From Microcaldota archaeon (lineage in GTDB: Archaea; Micrarchaeota; Micrarchaeia; Norongarragalinales; Norongarragalinaceae), in NCBI GenBank assembly GCA_016214445.1, contig JACROM010000031.1, positions 2,990 to 9,385 of the forward strand: a stretch of DNA of 6,396 nucleotides. The letters are read 5' to 3'. Below the pieces are notes generated by a model that saw nothing but the letters and a program-made list of their open reading frames with translations, did no database searches and was not told the DNA's origin. A program made the translations under genes and the position numbers. Below are positions 5,804 to 6,396 of the stretch, in pieces. Numbering within the stretch: position 1 is the first letter of the stretch; each line of letters opens with the position of its first letter.

Positions 5804-6274
5804 ATGAAACTCCTCTGTGATGTGATGCTCGGCAAGCTCGCCAGATGGCTCCGAGTTTTGGGCAAGGAAACCATTTACTTCAACGAAGCCGAAGACGACG
5901 AACTCCTCAAGAAGGCAGTGAAAGCCAAAGCCATCCTCATAACGCGGGACAAGCGTTTGGCGCAAAAAGCGAAAGATTTCACCAAAGTCGTCCTCCTCAA
6001 ATCCAATTCCATTCAAGGCCAGCTGAAGGAAACGCTCAAGGCGCTGAAAATCAAGCCGCCAAAAACCATTCCCCAAACGCTCTGCCCGATGTGCGGAACT
6101 AAGCTGAAGAAAGTTGCCAAAAGCAAAGTGAAAAACGAAGTGTGGCCTCGCGTTTACAAGAGGCAAAAGGCGTTCTGGCGGTGTACTGGTTGTAGGAAGC
6201 TTTACTGGCGGGGAACGCACCTGAAGGAAATTAGGCGTACGATACAAAGAATAAAAACCGCATGGCTGCAATAA
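5804..6274 (+). CDS. Mut7-C (DUF82) RNase-like domain protein with zinc ribbon
   Basis: The protein matches the Mut7-C family, a PIN-like fold named after the C-terminus of Caenorhabditis MUT-7 and common as a stand-alone protein in archaea; an RNase role is predicted from the fold. Counting from the ATG at 5804 (156 residues), the start MKLLCDVMLGKLARWLRVLG is the family's hallmark opening with acidic D6. It is followed by the acidic cluster EAEDDELL (28-35) and ITRDKRLA (46-53) with D49. A zinc ribbon then has CPMC (94-97) paired with CTGC (127-130), and the tail YWRGTHLKEIRR is also typical. The frame is open from an ATG at 5771, adding MKTATKQARKE. The shorter start is preferred because it places the conserved MKLL at the N-terminus, has a purine-rich site just upstream, and fits the nearby TATA-like element. 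The longer start cannot be excluded. Confidence 0.92.
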   Translation: MKLLCDVMLGKLARWLRVLGKETIYFNEAEDDELLKKAVKAKAILITRDKRLAQKAKDFTKVVLLKSNSIQGQLKETLKALKIKPPKTIPQTLCPMCGTKLKKVAKSKVKNEVWPRVYKRQKAFWRCTGCRKLYWRGTHLKEIRRTIQRIKTAWLQ

Positions 6275-6395
6275 TATCCCTGGTGGTTTTGATGACATCC
6301 TCCGCAGCCTCCCTCGCCTGATGGCTCGGATGGCTGCGGTATCCCCTTGATATGCTGATGGCGTTACACATCCCCTTCAGACATCCCCGACGATT
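6231..6395 (-). CDS. Possible C-terminal end of a protein entering from the right, HEPN-like (partial)
   Basis: The minus strand is open from the right edge for 54 codons to a TAA (plus-strand TTA at 6231-6233). The translation contains KGMCNAISISRGYRSHPSH, then a long amphipathic helix QAREAAEDVIKTTRDIIAAM. The pattern of a short loop with R and H residues (R-x4-H in RGYRSH) followed by an AREAAEDVI-type helix recalls the C-terminus of some HEPN-domain proteins, but the match is loose. The frame overlaps the last 44 bases of the Mut7-C gene in convergent orientation. A chance open frame of this length is not very unlikely. I treat this as a candidate only; the rest of the gene would lie outside the window. 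Confidence 0.3.
   Translation of the reverse strand, partial: NRRGCLKGMCNAISISRGYRSHPSHQAREAAEDVIKTTRDIIAAMRFLFFVSYA
6302..6339. repeat. Inverted repeat with 8-base GC-rich arms
   Basis: CCGCAGCC (6302-6309) is matched by its reverse complement GGCTGCGG (6332-6339), with 22 bases between. It lies 27 bases after the Mut7-C stop. It has no T-run after it, so it is not a typical terminator, and it falls within the possible minus-strand coding frame, so it may be incidental. Confidence 0.35.
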
Positions 6396-6396
6396 C

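Noticed and set aside
5698..5820. A 40-codon plus-strand frame between the AAA ATPase and the Mut7-C gene.
   Set aside because: It has no ribosome binding site, overlaps the Mut7-C start in another frame, and the translation has no protein-like pattern.
5750..6298. A 182-codon minus-strand frame opposite the Mut7-C gene.
   Set aside because: It is a shadow of the well-supported Mut7-C protein. Its translation is rich in Phe and Leu runs that mirror Lys and Glu codons on the other strand.
6289..6358. A possible C/D box guide RNA: TTGATGA at 6289, CTGA at 6318 and CTGA at 6355.
   Set aside because: The first box deviates from the C consensus, the spacing of 22 bases to the first CTGA is too long for archaeal guides, and no proper C' box precedes the last CTGA.

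Overview
The window reads as an archaeal chromosome fragment of roughly even base composition. It carries an archaeal (class I) CCA-adding enzyme, an archaeal-type secretion/pilus ATPase, an archaeal AAA ATPase with a DUF234-like nuclease-fold tail, and a Mut7-C (DUF82) protein with a zinc ribbon. Several genes have a TATA-like element centred about 25-28 bases before an ATG and no Shine-Dalgarno sequence, which is the archaeal leaderless pattern. Very tight packing and small orphan proteins would suit a small-genome lineage such as a DPANN archaeon, but that placement is inference.

Layout. Bases 1-41 (minus) hold what looks like the first codons of a protein resembling SRP54. It is divergent from a 244-residue protein I do not recognise (106-840, plus), followed by a 63-residue helical protein (862-1053, plus). 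This pair converges on the secretion ATPase (1055-2443, minus), with a single base between the two stop codons. A divergent promoter region (about 2444-2590) separates the ATPase from a small two-helix membrane protein (2591-3043, plus). The Shine-Dalgarno of the CCA-adding enzyme (3051-4388) lies inside the end of that membrane protein gene. Next come the AAA ATPase (4449-5666), with its own TATA box, and the Mut7-C protein (5804-6274, possibly from 5771). The last 122 bases hold no gene on the plus strand. On the minus strand they are open and may be the C-terminus of a protein entering from the right, possibly HEPN-like.

How the genes may work together. CCA addition and the Mut7-C protein both point to RNA metabolism, and the possible SRP54 start points to protein targeting, so this looks like ordinary chromosome rather than a mobile island. 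I see no CRISPR array, insertion sequence, tRNA or rRNA. The least explained parts are the 244/63-residue pair, the membrane protein coupled to the CCA-adding enzyme, the secretion ATPase with no visible membrane partner, and the right-hand edge.

Starts were moved inward from the longest open frame for three genes: the secretion ATPase (ATG at 2443), the AAA ATPase (ATG at 4449) and the Mut7-C protein (ATG at 5804).
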